Positions 51,605 to 59,759 of a DNA stretch of 64,000 nt are shown here, in pieces. The position numbers and the translations under genes are program-made. Within the stretch, counting starts at the first letter, position 1. Each line of letters begins with the position of its first letter. Location of the stretch: positions 186,001 through 250,000 of the forward strand of contig JAXMEL010000005.1 in NCBI GenBank assembly GCA_046348365.1, written 5' to 3'. The DNA is from JAEUPI01 sp046348365. Its GTDB lineage: Bacteria; Pseudomonadota; Gammaproteobacteria; Burkholderiales; Burkholderiaceae_C. The notes under the pieces were generated by a model. The model made no database searches. It was not told the DNA's origin and worked only from the letters and a program-made list of their open reading frames with translations.

Positions 51605-52873
51605 TCAGGGCGCAGGCTGATGCTGCAGCGTGTTGCTGTTGATCAGGTCGCCGGCCGACGGGTTGGCGGCCACGTCGGTCGGGCAGTGCTTGTTGGTGGG
51701 GATCACGAAGAAGTTCTGCTCGGTCAGGTTGCCGCTCACGTCGGCGTAGTTGCGCGGGTGATCCCGGTTGGGCACCGTGTCGCCGTCGCTCGCGGCCGGC
51801 GTGTAGCGGCAGACGCGGAAGGTCGGCGCGGTGGTGGAGGGCGAGTCGACGGCGGTGATGCTCCAGTCGATGGTTCCGCCGGCGGTGTTGGTGTCCTGCG
51901 CTTCGACGGCCGTGGTGCCCGACCACAACGCGTCGGCGTTCGAGCGGATGGCGCAGAAGTAGCTCACGAACGCCAGCGTCTGGTTGAACAGCGCCGTCGA
52001 CGTTGCGCTGGCATCGTCGATGCAGAACGAGCCGCTTGCGTGCCCGGTGCTGGTCAGCGTGAGCTCCATGCTCAGGCGCAGCGCGGGGCCGGCAGGATCC
52101 TCGGCGTTGGCGGCGGTGAGTTCGGGGCCGCTGCGGTCGCGCCAGAAACGCACATAGCCCGACAGCAGCTGACCCTGGAAGTTGTTGTCGCATGACGCCA
52201 CGTCGGCGGCCACGAGCGAGTCGTTGGTCGGCGCGGGATCCCAGTACGGGCGGTCGCAGACGCCGGTGATGGCGCCGGTGAGGTTGTTGAAGACGAGGAT
52301 GTAGCGCGTCTGCCCGCCCGGCACGAACGCGCTCTTGCCGCCGCCGATTTCGCGCGCCTGCACCGGAATCGTCGGATGCCGGTTGAGCGGCCGCCGCGTC
52401 GGGCCGCCGGCGGCGGCATCGCGCCGCACCGCCAGCGTGCCCGACAGCGCGGGTGCGGCCGCCGCCACCACGCTGCGCAGCACCACCTGCTGCGGCTGGC
52501 CGCTGCGGTCGTTCCAGGCCACGGTGACCGACAGCGCCTTCGACGGCGGAGCCGTGTAGTCGACCACCGCGCGGCTGATGCGGTAGGTGGTGTTCGTGGA
52601 CAAACCCGTCACGTTCGTGGCCGCGGTTGGCGTGATGTCGGCGAACGCCGTCTGGCCGGCCGTCGTCTCGACGACCTTGAACGCGCGCAGGTCTTCCATC
52701 GCTTCCTGGCCGATGCGCGTGGCCTCCGAGCGCTGCTTGGCGATGTCGGCATTCAGCCGCAGCGTGGCCTGCACGCCCACCACCGCCAGCATGCCGAAGC
52801 CCATGATGGCCAGCGCCACCATCGCCTCGACCAGCGAGACGCCGCGCGAGCGTTGTGCGAAACGATGCCTCAT
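51605..52873 (-). CDS. pilV: PilV-like minor pilin with a large C-terminal extension
   Basis: A 422-residue protein with a type III/IV signal and methylation motif 'RGVSLVEAMVALAIMGFGMLAVVG' (cleavage before the hydrophobic helix). Residues ~30-170 match PilV. The remaining ~250 residues ('FVPGGQTRYILVFNNLTGAITGVCDRPYW' onward), with several cysteines, are not part of ordinary PilV (~170-200 residues) and form an unknown surface domain. Fifth in a run of pilin genes ending just before ribD. Confidence 0.82.
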   Translation of the reverse strand: MRHRFAQRSRGVSLVEAMVALAIMGFGMLAVVGVQATLRLNADIAKQRSEATRIGQEAMEDLRAFKVVETTAGQTAFADITPTAATNVTGLSTNTTYRISRAVVDYTAPPSKALSVTVAWNDRSGQPQQVVLRSVVAAAAPALSGTLAVRRDAAAGGPTRRPLNRHPTIPVQAREIGGGKSAFVPGGQTRYILVFNNLTGAITGVCDRPYWDPAPTNDSLVAADVASCDNNFQGQLLSGYVRFWRDRSGPELTAANAEDPAGPALRLSMELTLTSTGHASGSFCIDDASATSTALFNQTLAFVSYFCAIRSNADALWSGTTAVEAQDTNTAGGTIDWSITAVDSPSTTAPTFRVCRYTPAASDGDTVPNRDHPRNYADVSGNLTEQNFFVIPTNKHCPTDVAANPSAGDLINSNTLQHQPAP

Positions 52874-52875
52874 GC

Positions 52876-54180
52876 TCAGCTCCCGGCGACGAAGTCGCGC
52901 CAGCTTCCGGGGATGCGCACCAGCGAGCCCTGCGTGAGCCCGATCGTGCTCAGCACGCCGGCGTCGAAGGCGATCGTCGGCGGCGTGGCGCCGCTCAACG
53001 TGAGGGCGCCTTCGGCGACGACCGCGCCGTTGATCTGCGTGCTGCCGGCCGACGTGGTCCAGGTGTTGGCGCCGCCGGCCGAATGCAGGTACAGCAGGCC
53101 GGTCAGCTGCAGGTTGGCGGAAACCGTGAGGTTGCCGCGGATGAACACCATTGCCGGCTGCGCGGCGTCGCCGAAGCTGCGGTTGGCGTCGATGGTCACG
53201 TCGCCCTCGACCCACACCACGCGACCCGGATTGGCCGAGATGGCCTGCGCGATCTGCAGCCCGCAGTCACCCGCGCAGACGACGCGCACCACCGCGGGCT
53301 GCGTGCGGTAGGTGGCGCGGTCCATGCCGAACAGCGATGCGAACAGGCCGTCGGCGTCGAGCGTCGAGAGCGACGTGTCGCTCGTGCGCAGCGTGGCGCT
53401 GCCCGGCGTGCCCGGCAGACCGCGCAGCACGGCCGAGCCCGAGTTGGCGAGCGTGCCGCCGCTGTCGATCGTGATGCCGCCGCTGGCCGCATCTCCATTC
53501 GAGATCGTCACGGCGCCGCCGCTCAGGTCGACGTTGCCGCGGGCGGTGACGGCGGCGCGCGGCGGCGCTGCGAGCGCCGAATTCAGGCCCAGCAGCACCG
53601 AGATCTCGGCCTCGGCGTCGGCGGCCGTGGCCGCGCCGGCGTAGCACTGCGAGCCGATGCTGCTGCAGCCGCGCGAGGTCACGCGCACCACGCCCGGCTG
53701 TGCGATGGGTGCGTCGAATCGCAGCTGGAACGTCGGTGCCGTGCCCACCGGCACGACGAGTGCGGGCGCGGCATTCGGGCAGCTGCAGGTCGTGCCGCCG
53801 TTGAGCACCATGCAGGTCGGCCGCAGGTTGGCCTGCGGCGCCGACAGCGTGAAGGTGCCGGTACCGCTCATGCCCATGTGGCGTTGGCGGAACGAGTCGA
53901 ATGCGGTGTTGGTCGTGGTCACGCAGGCGTCGTCGACACGCCCCGCGCCGAGCGATGCGATGGCGAACTCGATGCCGGCCTCGGCCGCCTCGAAGGCCTG
54001 CGTGGCGCGCTGGTTGTTGGCCGAGATACGCTGCTCGAAGATCAGGTTGCGGCTGGCGTAGGCCGACACCAGCGCCAGGATGAAGAACAGCACCACCACG
54101 ACGAGCAGCGAGGCTGCCCCGCGCTGCGGGCGTGCGGATCGATGCGATGTGCGATGCATGACGGCAGTCTCCGGGCTCAT
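52876..54180 (-). CDS. pilX: PilX-like minor pilin with a large beta-rich C-terminal domain
   Basis: A 434-residue protein; ATG at 54180 overlaps the pilW stop. It starts with a basic tail, 'GAASLLVVVVLFFILALVSAYASRN' as membrane helix and 'RATQAFEAAEAGIEFA', the PilX hallmark. Beyond residue ~190 come repetitive Ser/Gly/Thr-rich strands ('GNVDLSGGAVTISNGDAASGG' and 'GNLTVSANLQLTGLLYLHS'), which look like a beta-helix or adhesive surface domain, about twice the usual size. Confidence 0.82.
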   Translation of the reverse strand: MSPETAVMHRTSHRSARPQRGAASLLVVVVLFFILALVSAYASRNLIFEQRISANNQRATQAFEAAEAGIEFAIASLGAGRVDDACVTTTNTAFDSFRQRHMGMSGTGTFTLSAPQANLRPTCMVLNGGTTCSCPNAAPALVVPVGTAPTFQLRFDAPIAQPGVVRVTSRGCSSIGSQCYAGAATAADAEAEISVLLGLNSALAAPPRAAVTARGNVDLSGGAVTISNGDAASGGITIDSGGTLANSGSAVLRGLPGTPGSATLRTSDTSLSTLDADGLFASLFGMDRATYRTQPAVVRVVCAGDCGLQIAQAISANPGRVVWVEGDVTIDANRSFGDAAQPAMVFIRGNLTVSANLQLTGLLYLHSAGGANTWTTSAGSTQINGAVVAEGALTLSGATPPTIAFDAGVLSTIGLTQGSLVRIPGSWRDFVAGS

Positions 54181-54878
54181 GTGGGGCACGCGCCGCTGAG
54201 CACGTCGTTGCGCAGGCGCACGTTGCTGCGCACCATGCGCTGCACCGCGGCGTCGGCCACCGCGCGGCCCTGGATCACGACCGCCATCTCGCGCACGGTC
54301 TGCGTCGGCGGGCAGCTGGCCAGGCCGGCGCAGGGTGTGCTGCACGACAGCGTGATCGGCTGTTCGGCCAGCGTGACCTGGAAATTGGTGATGCGCAGTG
54401 TGTTGCCGTCGGTCAGCGGTTGCCAGAGTCCGCCCACGCGCATCTGGATCACACCGCTGACGAGCCGGAAGCCCGACTGCTCCACCAGGTCGACCGTGTT
54501 GTTCTCGGATCCGACCGCGTCGCGGGAGTAGTTGAAGCTCACGCTGCTGGCCGCCGCGCCGCTCACGGCGGGCGCGACGGCGGTGTACGGATTCGCGGTC
54601 ACGCCGGGCGAGCCCGCATACCAGACGCCCGTTTGCGCGGCGCCCCAGTAGCCCGAGCGCCGGATGTCGCGCACGATGATGTCGGCCGCGGCGCGCAGGT
54701 CCTGCTGGATCTGCGTTTCGAGCAGCAAGCGGCGGTTGTCGCCGAGCTGGTTGGCCACCAGCATCGTGGCGCCGGCCACCACGAACAGGCCGACGGCCAC
54801 GCCGACCATCAGCTCCACCAGCGACAGGCCGCGCTGCCGCCGCGTTAGCCGCCAAGGCTTCACCGAGATCATGGGCAT
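54177..54878 (-). CDS. pilW: PilW-like minor pilin
   Basis: A 233-residue minor pilin with 'RGLSLVELMVGVAVGLFVVAGATML' as prepilin motif and 'QIQQDLRAAADIIVRDIRRSGYWGAA', the PilW signature, followed by a Cys-containing C-terminal domain. ATG at 54878. It overlaps the fimT-like gene before it and pilX after it, so translation is coupled. Confidence 0.87.
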   Translation of the reverse strand: MPMISVKPWRLTRRQRGLSLVELMVGVAVGLFVVAGATMLVANQLGDNRRLLLETQIQQDLRAAADIIVRDIRRSGYWGAAQTGVWYAGSPGVTANPYTAVAPAVSGAAASSVSFNYSRDAVGSENNTVDLVEQSGFRLVSGVIQMRVGGLWQPLTDGNTLRITNFQVTLAEQPITLSCSTPCAGLASCPPTQTVREMAVVIQGRAVADAAVQRMVRSNVRLRNDVLSGACPT

Positions 54879-55429
54879 GTGGGGACTCCTCTGATCGAGC
54901 CGTCGGGCGAGCACACCGAGGGCGAGCCCACGGCTGACAGCTGCGTGCGCAGCTGCCCGCTGGGGTCGCCCTGTACCGTGATCGCCAGATCGGTGGGGGT
55001 GGCGGTGCCTTGCGGCGGCGAAAAGGTGATGGCCGATCCGCCGGCGCTCGACGCGGCCAGGCTCACGCCCTGCGCGCGCGCCACCTGCACGGTGCGGATT
55101 TCCTGTGCGCCCGGCGAGCACGCCGAGCCCGGCGCAGCCGTGCAGTCGCAGGCGGCGCCGACGGTGTGCACGGTGTAGCAGCTGATCTGCGCATTGCCGC
55201 CGAACGTCACCGCGACCTGCACCGGCGTGGTGGCGTTGGCGCGCGCCGCCTGCTCGGAACGCGCGAGCTGCAGATCGGTGATCAGTTGATCCTGTACGCC
55301 TTGCACGCGCTGGCGGACCATCATGCCGCGGAACGACGGCGCCACGACGGTGGCGAGCACGCCCAGCACGACCAGCACCGTGAGCAGTTCGACCAGCGTG
55401 ACGCCGAGCGAGCTTCGCATCGCCGTCAC
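54869..55429 (-). CDS. fimT: FimT/GspH-like pseudopilin
   Basis: A 186-residue protein starting at GTG 55429 (overlapping the pilE stop) or ATG 55420. Its prepilin motif is 'LGVTLVELLTVLVVLGVLATVVAPSF', then 'LITDLQLARSEQAARAN', the GspH/FimT pattern. The C-terminal half has four cysteines. It likely primes pilus assembly with PilVWX. Confidence 0.83.
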   Translation of the reverse strand: MTAMRSSLGVTLVELLTVLVVLGVLATVVAPSFRGMMVRQRVQGVQDQLITDLQLARSEQAARANATTPVQVAVTFGGNAQISCYTVHTVGAACDCTAAPGSACSPGAQEIRTVQVARAQGVSLAASSAGGSAITFSPPQGTATPTDLAITVQGDPSGQLRTQLSAVGSPSVCSPDGSIRGVPTCP

Positions 55430-55884
55430 CGGGCCCAGCAGCGACGGGCATTGGTGGTATCGACGGTGCCGCCGGCATCGGTCGACTGGTACACCAGGGC
55501 GCCGGCGGATGCGGCGAGCGACAGCACGCGGCAGCTGGTGTCGGCGTACTGCGGCGACGCGTTCTTCGCCGTGGCGGTGAGCGAATAGCTGCCGGCTGCC
55601 GCCGAGGCGATGCCCAGCGTGTAGTGCGGTGTCTCGCTGGCCGGTTGCGGTGAGAAGTCGGCGAAGGCCGCGGCGTAGTTCGGGTTGTTGGCGCGGTGGC
55701 GCTCCTGCGCCTGGGCCAGCTGCGTCAGCCCCGCCACCGCCTCGGCGCGGCGGGCCTTGCGGGTGGACTCCTGGTAGGCCGGCAGCGCGATCGTGAGCAG
55801 CAGCGTCGCCACCGCGACCACGATCATCAGCTCGATGAGCGTGAAGCCGCCATCGTGCCCGCGACGTCGTGGGGTGTGACGCAT
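55426..55884 (-). CDS. pilE: PilE-like type IV pilin
   Basis: A 152-residue pilin: 'GGFTLIELMIVVAVATLLLTIALPAYQ' is the prepilin motif with the methylated Phe and the Glu at +5, followed by 'RKARRAEAVAGLTQLAQAQERH'. The C-terminal disulfide pair is Cys in 'TSCRVL' and 'RRCW'. It belongs to the minor PilE group that accompanies PilVWX rather than the major pilin. Confidence 0.87.
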   Translation of the reverse strand: MRHTPRRRGHDGGFTLIELMIVVAVATLLLTIALPAYQESTRKARRAEAVAGLTQLAQAQERHRANNPNYAAAFADFSPQPASETPHYTLGIASAAAGSYSLTATAKNASPQYADTSCRVLSLAASAGALVYQSTDAGGTVDTTNARRCWAR

Positions 55885-55983
55885 GTCACGGATTATCTGG
55901 AGCGGGGCCGGGCCCACAATCGGCCGGGGCTCCGCTCGTCCACCTTGGCAGACCGTTCGTCGGTCGCGCGTTGGGCCCATGCA

Positions 55984-56529
55984 TCAGCAAGCGGGTGCGC
56001 CGAGCGCGGTGCCGCCGCCCGGGGCACAGGTGCGCACGCGGCCCAGCAGGCTCACCACCTGGTGCAGCGCCGCGCCGCTGCGGCCTTCGGCGCGCAGCGT
56101 CGCGGTCGGCGTGACGGTGCCCTTGAGCGGGTCGAAGGTGAGCATGCCGGCGTTGGCGCGCACCTGCACTCGTCCATCAGCCGGCAAGCCGACGGCGCGG
56201 ATCAGGCCCGGCGCTGCGCAGTGGCCCGCCGCCACGTCGGCGCAGCTGCAGCCGGGCGCCGCGCCCTCGTGCAGCAGGTAGCAGGTGGCGCCGGCCGACT
56301 CGCGCACCGTGAGGCGCACCGTGCGGTTGCGCGCCACGGCCTCGCTGCGGGCCAGGTTCACGTCGGTCTCGATCTGCGCGGCCAGGCCGAGCAGTTCGGC
56401 GCGTTCGCGCAGCGGCTCCAGATCGGGCATGGTCGCGCCGGCCAGGATGCCGATGATCGCCACTGCGATCATGGCCTCGACGGCGCTGACGCCGCGCTGG
56501 CGGCGGATGGACTGTTGCGGGTGGCTCAT
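55984..56529 (-). CDS. GspH/FimT-like pseudopilin (first gene of the minor pilin set)
   Basis: A 181-residue pseudopilin with the divergent prepilin motif 'RGVSAVEAMIAVAIIGILAGATMPDL' and 'IETDVNLARSEAVARNRTVRL'. GGAG lies six bases before the ATG at 56529. Conserved cysteines occur in 'CYLLHEG' and 'GCSCADVAAGHC'. It is separated by 100 bp from pilE and 150 bp from nrdR, and may start the pilin operon. The operon lacks pilY1. Confidence 0.82.
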   Translation of the reverse strand: MSHPQQSIRRQRGVSAVEAMIAVAIIGILAGATMPDLEPLRERAELLGLAAQIETDVNLARSEAVARNRTVRLTVRESAGATCYLLHEGAAPGCSCADVAAGHCAAPGLIRAVGLPADGRVQVRANAGMLTFDPLKGTVTPTATLRAEGRSGAALHQVVSLLGRVRTCAPGGGTALGAPAC

Positions 56530-56682
56530 GGTCTGCTCCTGGTCGGGTGTTGGGGTGCAGACCACTGTAGGAATCGAGCGCCGCGCGCGCGTCGCCCGCA
56601 GGTGGGCCAGGCGGCACGCCTCGAGCGGTGGACACCGATGGGGGCCCCCGGCGGGGGGATGCGGACGACAGGCGGCGGCGGA

Positions 56683-57126
56683 TCAGATGTCGCGGATCAG
56701 CTGCCGGAACTCGTCGACGTCTTCGAAGCTGCGGTACACCGACGCGAAGCGCACGTAGGCTACCTTGTCGATGCGCTTGAGCTCGCGCATGACCAGCTCG
56801 CCCACGCGCGCGCTGGTGACTTCACGCGCGCCCTGCGCGAGCAGCTTGTCCTGGATGCGGTCGAGCGCGGCGTCGAGCTGCTCGGTGCTCACCGGGCGCT
56901 TGCGCAACGCGAGCTGCATCGACGCGCGCAGCTTGGCCATGTCGAACTCGACGCGCGAGCCGTCCTTCTTCACCAGCGCCGGCAGCGCGATCTCGGCGCG
57001 TTCGTAGGTCGTGAAGCGCTTGTCGCATTTCAGGCAGCGCCGGCGGCGGCGGATCACGTCGCCCTCGTCGGACTCGCGCGTCTCGACGACCTGCGTCTCG
57101 TCGTGGCTGCAATAGGGGCAGCGCAT
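56683..57126 (-). CDS. nrdR: Transcriptional repressor NrdR
   Basis: A 147-residue repressor of ribonucleotide reductase genes: zinc ribbon 'MRCPYCSHDETQVVETRES..CLKCDKRFTTYER' and an ATP-cone from residue ~49 ('VKKDGSRVEFDMAKL'). It binds NrdR boxes upstream of nrd genes when dATP is high. It lies 26 bp after glyA, a common arrangement in proteobacteria. Confidence 0.95.
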   Translation of the reverse strand: MRCPYCSHDETQVVETRESDEGDVIRRRRRCLKCDKRFTTYERAEIALPALVKKDGSRVEFDMAKLRASMQLALRKRPVSTEQLDAALDRIQDKLLAQGAREVTSARVGELVMRELKRIDKVAYVRFASVYRSFEDVDEFRQLIRDI

Positions 57127-57152
57127 GGTGTGAGGCGGCGGCGCGCGCCCGC

Positions 57153-58400
57153 TCAGCGATAGACGGGGAACGCGCGCGTCAGCGCCGCGACCTGTTGGCG
57201 CACGGCGGCGATGCGCGCGCCATCTTGCGGCGCGTCGAGCACGTCGGCGATCAGCTGGGCGGTCTTCACCGCCTCGGCCTCGCCGAAGCCGCGCGTGGTC
57301 ATCGCCGGCGAACCCAACCGGATGCCGCTGGTGACCATGGGCTTCTGCGGGTCGTGCGGGATCGCGTTCTTGTTGCAGGTGATGTGCGCCTGGCCGAGCA
57401 CGGCCTCGGCCTCCTTGCCGGTGATGTTCTTGGCCCGCAGGTCGACCAGCATCACGTGGCTCTCGGTGCGACCCGAGACGATGCGCAGGCCACGCTCGGT
57501 GAGCGTGCGGGCCATGGCCGCGGCGTTGCTCACCACCTGCTGCTGGTAGCGCTTGAACTCCGGCGACAGCGCCTCCTGCAGCGCCACCGCCTTGGCGGCG
57601 ATCACGTGCATCAGCGGCCCGCCCTGGATGCCCGGGAAGATCGCGCTGTTGATCGCCTTGGCCACCGCGTCCTTCATCAGGATCAGGCCGCCGCGCGGGC
57701 CGCGCAGCGTCTTGTGCGTGGTCGAGGTCACCACGTCGGCGTGTGGTACCGGATTGGGGTACACGCCGGCGGCGATCAGCCCCGCGTAGTGGGCCATGTC
57801 GACCATGAAGATCGCGCCGATCTCGCGCGCCACCTTGGCGAAGCGCGCGAAGTCGATGTGCAGTGCGTAGGCCGACGCGCCGGCGATGATCAGCTTGGGG
57901 CGTTGCTCGCGCGCCAGGCGCTCCATGGCGTCGTAGTCGATCTCCTCGCGGGTGTTCAGCCCGTAGCTGACGACCTTGAACCACTTGCCGCTCATGTTCA
58001 ACGCCATGCCGTGCGTGAGGTGGCCGCCCTCGGCCAGGCTCATGCCCATGATGGTGTCGCCGGGCTGCAGCAGGCCGAAGAACACGCCCTGGTTGGCCTG
58101 CGAGCCCGAGTTGGGTTGCACGTTGGCGTGTTCGGCGCCGAAGAGCTGCTTCGCGCGATCGATCGCCAGCTGCTCGACCACGTCGACATGCTCGCAGCCG
58201 CCGTAGTAGCGCTTGCCGGGGTAGCCCTCGGCGTACTTGTTGGTGAGCTGCGAACCCTGCGCCGCCATCACGGCCGGCGAAGCGTAGTTCTCCGAGGCGA
58301 TCAGCTCGATGTGGTCTTCCTGGCGTTGGTTCTCGGCGGTGATGGCGGCCCAGATCTGCGGGTCCACATCGGCGATGGTGGATGTCTTGCGATCGAACAT
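57153..58400 (-). CDS. glyA: Serine hydroxymethyltransferase
   Basis: A 415-residue PLP enzyme interconverting serine and glycine with tetrahydrofolate. It shows 'IELIASENYASPAV', 'NKYAEGYPGKRYYGGCEHVD', 'QPNSGSQANQGVFF', the PLP lysine in 'TSTTHKTLRGPRGG' and 'TSGIRLGSPAMTTRGF'. The ATG at 58400 is preceded by a long structured leader holding a ZTP riboswitch. In methylotrophs it may also feed a serine-cycle or C1 assimilation branch. Confidence 0.96.
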   Translation of the reverse strand: MFDRKTSTIADVDPQIWAAITAENQRQEDHIELIASENYASPAVMAAQGSQLTNKYAEGYPGKRYYGGCEHVDVVEQLAIDRAKQLFGAEHANVQPNSGSQANQGVFFGLLQPGDTIMGMSLAEGGHLTHGMALNMSGKWFKVVSYGLNTREEIDYDAMERLAREQRPKLIIAGASAYALHIDFARFAKVAREIGAIFMVDMAHYAGLIAAGVYPNPVPHADVVTSTTHKTLRGPRGGLILMKDAVAKAINSAIFPGIQGGPLMHVIAAKAVALQEALSPEFKRYQQQVVSNAAAMARTLTERGLRIVSGRTESHVMLVDLRAKNITGKEAEAVLGQAHITCNKNAIPHDPQKPMVTSGIRLGSPAMTTRGFGEAEAVKTAQLIADVLDAPQDGARIAAVRQQVAALTRAFPVYR

Positions 58401-58475
58401 GGTGGATCTGCCTGTCGCTTTCCAGATGGTCTGCCCGCGGGGACCGCGGCCGGCGTGCATGCCGGTCATGGTTCG

Positions 58476-58592
58476 GGCTGCCCAGGCGAACGGCCGACGC
58501 CGGCACGCTGTGCCGGTCGCGCTCCCCGGTGGTGGCCCACCTCGGGCCCCGTGAAACGGGGCGCGGTCGCCAGTTGCGCGAAGGCGCAAGTC
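58476..58592 (-). promoter_or_regulatory. ZTP riboswitch (pfl motif) in the glyA leader
   Basis: Read on the minus strand, the leader has ACTGGCGA (58574-58567), then GGTGG..CCACCGGGGAGCG (within 58541-58518) and GCCTGGGCA (58487-58479), the three conserved blocks of the ZTP/ZMP aptamer in order. An additional hairpin sits between the first two blocks, and a CCGGCAC..GTGCCGG stem between the last two. The aptamer ends ~75 bases before the glyA ATG, with further hairpins that could serve as expression platform. ZTP accumulates when 10-formyl-THF is short, and glyA would then be switched on. Confidence 0.9.
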
Positions 58593-58640
58593 TATCCGAG
58601 CGGCGGTGCAGCCCTCGCTTGCGGTATCGGGGGGAGACGA

Positions 58641-59567
58641 TCAGCGCGGCCGCAGCAGCGCGACGTGCTCTTCGGCTTCGGCCTCTGCCGGTTCGGGGGT
58701 CGCCGGGCCGCCCAGCGACGGCACCGTGGCAGGCGCACTGTTGCGGCCCTGTGCCGATGCCGCCGCCGCTGCAGGCAGCGGTGCGGTGACGGCAACGGAC
58801 TTGCCATCGGCCACCCGACGCAGGTTCGACTGCTCGGCCAGAACCTTGGCCACGTAGCCGCCGTCGTCGGTGAGGTTGGCGGCCCCCACGTAGTAGCGCA
58901 GGCCTTCCTCGAGGCTGCCGCCGCGCGAGATGCACTCCCTGAGCACCTGCACGCCCACACGCAGGTTGGTCACCGGATCGAACGCCGCGCGCACGCCGCC
59001 GTAAGGCTCGTACTTCTCGTCGTGCACCCGGGTCATCACCTGCATCAGGCCCTGCGCGCCGACAGGGCTCTGCGCGAACGGGTTGAAGCTCGATTCGACC
59101 GCCATGATGGCGAGGATCAGCGTCGGGTCGAGACCAACGCGCACGCCGACCGCCCATGCTTCCTGCACCAGCCGGCTGACCGGCTCGGGTGCCACGCGAT
59201 AGCGGCGCGCCAGCCAACCGGCCACCGAGGCCTGCTGGCGTGGCAGCGACGATGGGTCGGCCGCCGTTGCACGCGTGCCGGCATCGGCCGCCGCCGCATC
59301 CTTGGGCAACACGCCCTGGGCCACATCGCGCGCCTCCTGGCGCGCCAGCAGCCAGTCGAGCGCGCGCTGCTCGGCGCCGGCGCGAAGGTCCGGGCGCACG
59401 GTGGAAAACGCCAGCGTGCCGACCACGACCGCAAGGCCCACCATGGCCAGGCTGTTGTGGCTGACTTCCAGCAGTCCGGCCCCCACGTCGCGCACGAACG
59501 TGCCGGCGGATCGGCCGCAGGCCCTTGCCACGGCTGTCAGTCGGTGTCGGATCGGTTGGTCGCTCAC
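58641..59567 (-). CDS. Membrane-anchored lytic transglycosylase (SLT domain)
   Basis: A 308-residue protein with an N-terminal membrane helix (residues ~37-58), a linker, and an SLT domain: 'IMAVESSFNPFAQSPVGAQGLMQVM' with the catalytic Glu and 'GLRYYVGAANL'. The tail is Ala/Pro-rich. It starts with GTG at 59567. It would cleave peptidoglycan glycan strands from the periplasmic face. The 192 bp upstream, shared with ubiD, are unusually AT-rich near 59710-59760. Confidence 0.87.
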   Translation of the reverse strand: MSDQPIRHRLTAVARACGRSAGTFVRDVGAGLLEVSHNSLAMVGLAVVVGTLAFSTVRPDLRAGAEQRALDWLLARQEARDVAQGVLPKDAAAADAGTRATAADPSSLPRQQASVAGWLARRYRVAPEPVSRLVQEAWAVGVRVGLDPTLILAIMAVESSFNPFAQSPVGAQGLMQVMTRVHDEKYEPYGGVRAAFDPVTNLRVGVQVLRECISRGGSLEEGLRYYVGAANLTDDGGYVAKVLAEQSNLRRVADGKSVAVTAPLPAAAAASAQGRNSAPATVPSLGGPATPEPAEAEAEEHVALLRPR

Positions 59568-59759
59568 GGTCAGGATGCGGTTGCCGGCGTGTGGTTGACT
59601 CGATGCTCGCTTGGCGGGCGCCCATAATGCGGCGCCATCGCTGCGAGTGCCAGGGGTTTTCTCACTCGGGTAAACCCGTGGCGCTCCAATTCAGCGGCAT
59701 TCTAGGAAGACCGAAAATAACCAGTCAACGATAAGAAAGATTGTTTTTATATCAAGACA

